This document shows positions 5,749 to 6,976 of a stretch of DNA of 6,976 bases, one piece after another. The notes below the pieces were generated by a model, which saw only the letters and a program-made list of their open reading frames with translations, did not search any database and was not told the origin of the DNA. The position numbers and the translations under genes were made by a program. The stretch's first letter is position 1. Every line of letters begins with the position of its first letter. Origin of the DNA: Micavibrio sp. UBA6145 (GTDB lineage: Bacteria; Pseudomonadota; Alphaproteobacteria; Micavibrionales; UBA1664); NCBI GenBank assembly GCA_002423205.1, contig DIUZ01000003.1, positions 1 to 6,976 on the forward strand, in the 5' to 3' direction.

Positions 5749-6924
5749 TTAGCTGAATGCGGGCAGGCCGGTCTGTGAGCGGCCGAGGATCAGGGCGTGG
5801 ATGTCGTGCGTGCCCTCATACGTGTTCACGGCTTCCAGATTCATCATGTGGCGGATGACGTGGTATTCGTCCGATATGCCGTTGCCGCCGTGCATGTCGC
5901 GGGCTTCGCGCGCGATGGCAAGTGCCTTGCCGCAGTTGTTGCGTTTCATCAGCGAGATGGCTTCCGGTGCGGCTTTGCCCTGTTCCATCAGGCGGCCGAG
6001 GCGATGCGCGCCGGCGAGGCCCAGCGTGATTTCGGTCTGCATGTCGGCGAGTTTTTTCTGGATCAGTTGCATACCGGCCAGCGGTTTGTCGAATATCGTG
6101 CGGTCCAGCGTGTACTGGCGTGCGCGGTGCCAGCAATCTTCAGCCGCGCCCATTACGCCCCATGCGATGCCGAAGCGTGCCTTGTTCAGGCACATGAACG
6201 GCGATTTAACGCCGAGCGATCCGTGCAGCACCTGGTCTTCAGGCACGAACACATTGTCCATGACGATGCCGCCGGTGCAGGAAATGCGAAGCGAGAACTT
6301 GCCTTCGATCTTCGGCGCTTCCAGGCCCTTCATACCCTTTTCAAGGATAAAACCCTTGATCGCGCCGTCATCGGTCTTTGCCCAGACGATAAAAACATCG
6401 GCAATCGGTGAATTGGTGATCCATTGTTTCGCGCCGGTGAGTGACCAGCCGCCGGATATTTTTTTGGCGCGGGTTTTCATGCCTGACGGGTCGGACCCGC
6501 CGTCCGGTTCGGTCAGGCCGAAACAGCCGATGAGGTCACCCTTGGCGAGGCCGGGCAGGTATTTCTGTTTCTGGTCTTCGGAGCCGAATGTGTAGATCGG
6601 GTACATGACCAGTGATGACTGAACCGAAAGTGCGGAGCGGTAGGACGAGTCCACCCGCTCAATTTCGCGCGCGATCAGGCCGTAGGCGGTGTCCGATACG
6701 CCCGCGCCGTAACCTTCGAGCGTGGCACCCAGCAAACCCAGTGCGCCCATTTCCTGCATCAGGGTGCGATTGAAATGTTCGGCACGGTTGCATTCGATGA
6801 CATTGGGCAGAAGACGATCAGTCGCAAAATCACGGGCGGTTTTCTGAATCATCCTTTCCTCGTCCGTCAGGTCGAGTTCCAGGAGCAGGGGGTCTTGCCA
6901 GTCAAATGTGGTCTTGCCAGTCAT
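5749..6924 (-). CDS. gcdH: Glutaryl-CoA dehydrogenase
   Basis: A 391-residue FAD-dependent acyl-CoA dehydrogenase that converts glutaryl-CoA to crotonyl-CoA and CO2 in lysine, hydroxylysine and tryptophan breakdown, passing electrons to ETF. Subfamily markers are strong: SSYRSALSVQSSLVMYPIY (93-111), whose Arg96 matches the glutaryl-carboxylate-binding Arg; GCFGLTEPDGGSD (133-145) and WITNSPIADVF (168-178) around the flavin; GNGISDEYH (347-355); and NTYEGTHDIHALILGR (367-382) with catalytic Glu370, the same number as in the mature human enzyme. Length is typical and the gene looks intact. The ATG at 6924 has no clear Shine-Dalgarno. A TAAAAT box lies seven bases upstream, so the mRNA may be leaderless. 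It lies upstream of argB on the same strand with a 102-base gap that has its own promoter, so the two need not be one operon. Other members of the lysine route are not in the window. Confidence 0.95.
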   Translation of the reverse strand: MTGKTTFDWQDPLLLELDLTDEERMIQKTARDFATDRLLPNVIECNRAEHFNRTLMQEMGALGLLGATLEGYGAGVSDTAYGLIAREIERVDSSYRSALSVQSSLVMYPIYTFGSEDQKQKYLPGLAKGDLIGCFGLTEPDGGSDPSGMKTRAKKISGGWSLTGAKQWITNSPIADVFIVWAKTDDGAIKGFILEKGMKGLEAPKIEGKFSLRISCTGGIVMDNVFVPEDQVLHGSLGVKSPFMCLNKARFGIAWGVMGAAEDCWHRARQYTLDRTIFDKPLAGMQLIQKKLADMQTEITLGLAGAHRLGRLMEQGKAAPEAISLMKRNNCGKALAIAREARDMHGGNGISDEYHVIRHMMNLEAVNTYEGTHDIHALILGRSQTGLPAFS

Positions 6925-6931
6925 AAGGTTT

Positions 6932-6961
6932 ATTTTACCATGGGAAGATGGTTAAGACCAA
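6932..6961 (-). promoter_or_regulatory. Possible promoter for gcdH (leaderless arrangement)
   Basis: On the minus strand TTGGTC (plus-strand 6956-6961) and TAAAAT (plus-strand 6932-6937) are 18 bases apart. Only seven bases separate TAAAAT from the gcdH ATG, which would put the transcription start at or beside the start codon. The -35 match is poor. The arrangement resembles the one before the Tat-signal gene at 3748. Confidence 0.3.
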
Positions 6962-6963
6962 TG

Positions 6964-6973
6964 CCCTGCAGGG
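6964..6973. repeat. 10-base palindrome upstream of gcdH
   Basis: CCCTGCAGGG is a perfect palindrome about 40 bases upstream of the gcdH ATG, just upstream of the possible -35 box. Its position would suit an operator, but ten bases is short, and the sequence beyond the window edge is not available. Confidence 0.25.
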
Positions 6974-6976
6974 ACG

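Noticed and set aside
5797..6595. Two plus-strand open frames opposite gcdH
   Set aside because: Both overlap the full-length dehydrogenase with all catalytic motifs, and neither has domain features.

Overview
The window reads as ordinary chromosomal DNA of a Gram-negative, moderately GC-rich alphaproteobacterium. The reasoning is inference from gene content: a secA start next to a parvulin-type PpiC protein and a MutT, a TyrC-type prephenate dehydrogenase, a Tat-exported protein, and a glutaryl-CoA dehydrogenase. A predatory Micavibrio-like lineage is possible but cannot be shown from this sequence. No rRNA, tRNA, CRISPR array, insertion sequence or phage gene was seen, and coding density is high.

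Left part (1-492): the first 100 codons of secA run leftward off the window. A 191-base divergent intergenic region separates it from the next gene. It holds a good sigma70-like promoter for secA (TTGACG, 17 bases, TATACG on the minus strand), a perfect TATAAT box facing right, and a 14-base perfect palindrome in the presumed leader of the rightward operon.

Middle-left (493-3701): a tight four-gene rightward operon of membrane-anchored parvulin-like PPIase, MutT-type Nudix hydrolase, SAM-dependent methyltransferase of unknown substrate, and TyrC. The genes are 5 bases apart, then overlap by 1 and then by 11 bases, so co-transcription and translational coupling are likely. The first two products share an unusual N-terminal Cys-Cys-Gly element.

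Middle (3702-4692): a gene for a Tat-signal protein. Its motif spacing resembles the ChaN/EreA/TraB (TIKI-like) group and its codon use differs from that of tyrC. This is the least conventional gene here and the best candidate for follow-up.

Right part (4732-6976), on the minus strand and convergent with the above: an acetylglutamate kinase (ArgB), probably of the arginine-sensitive type, with its own consensus-like promoter, and upstream of it a complete glutaryl-CoA dehydrogenase whose catalytic Glu is residue 370. The genes therefore cover protein export and folding, nucleotide-pool sanitation, tyrosine synthesis, arginine synthesis and lysine/tryptophan catabolism. No single new system is evident. 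The interesting signals are local: the shared CCG N-termini, the Tat/ChaN-like protein, two possible leaderless starts, and several palindromes.
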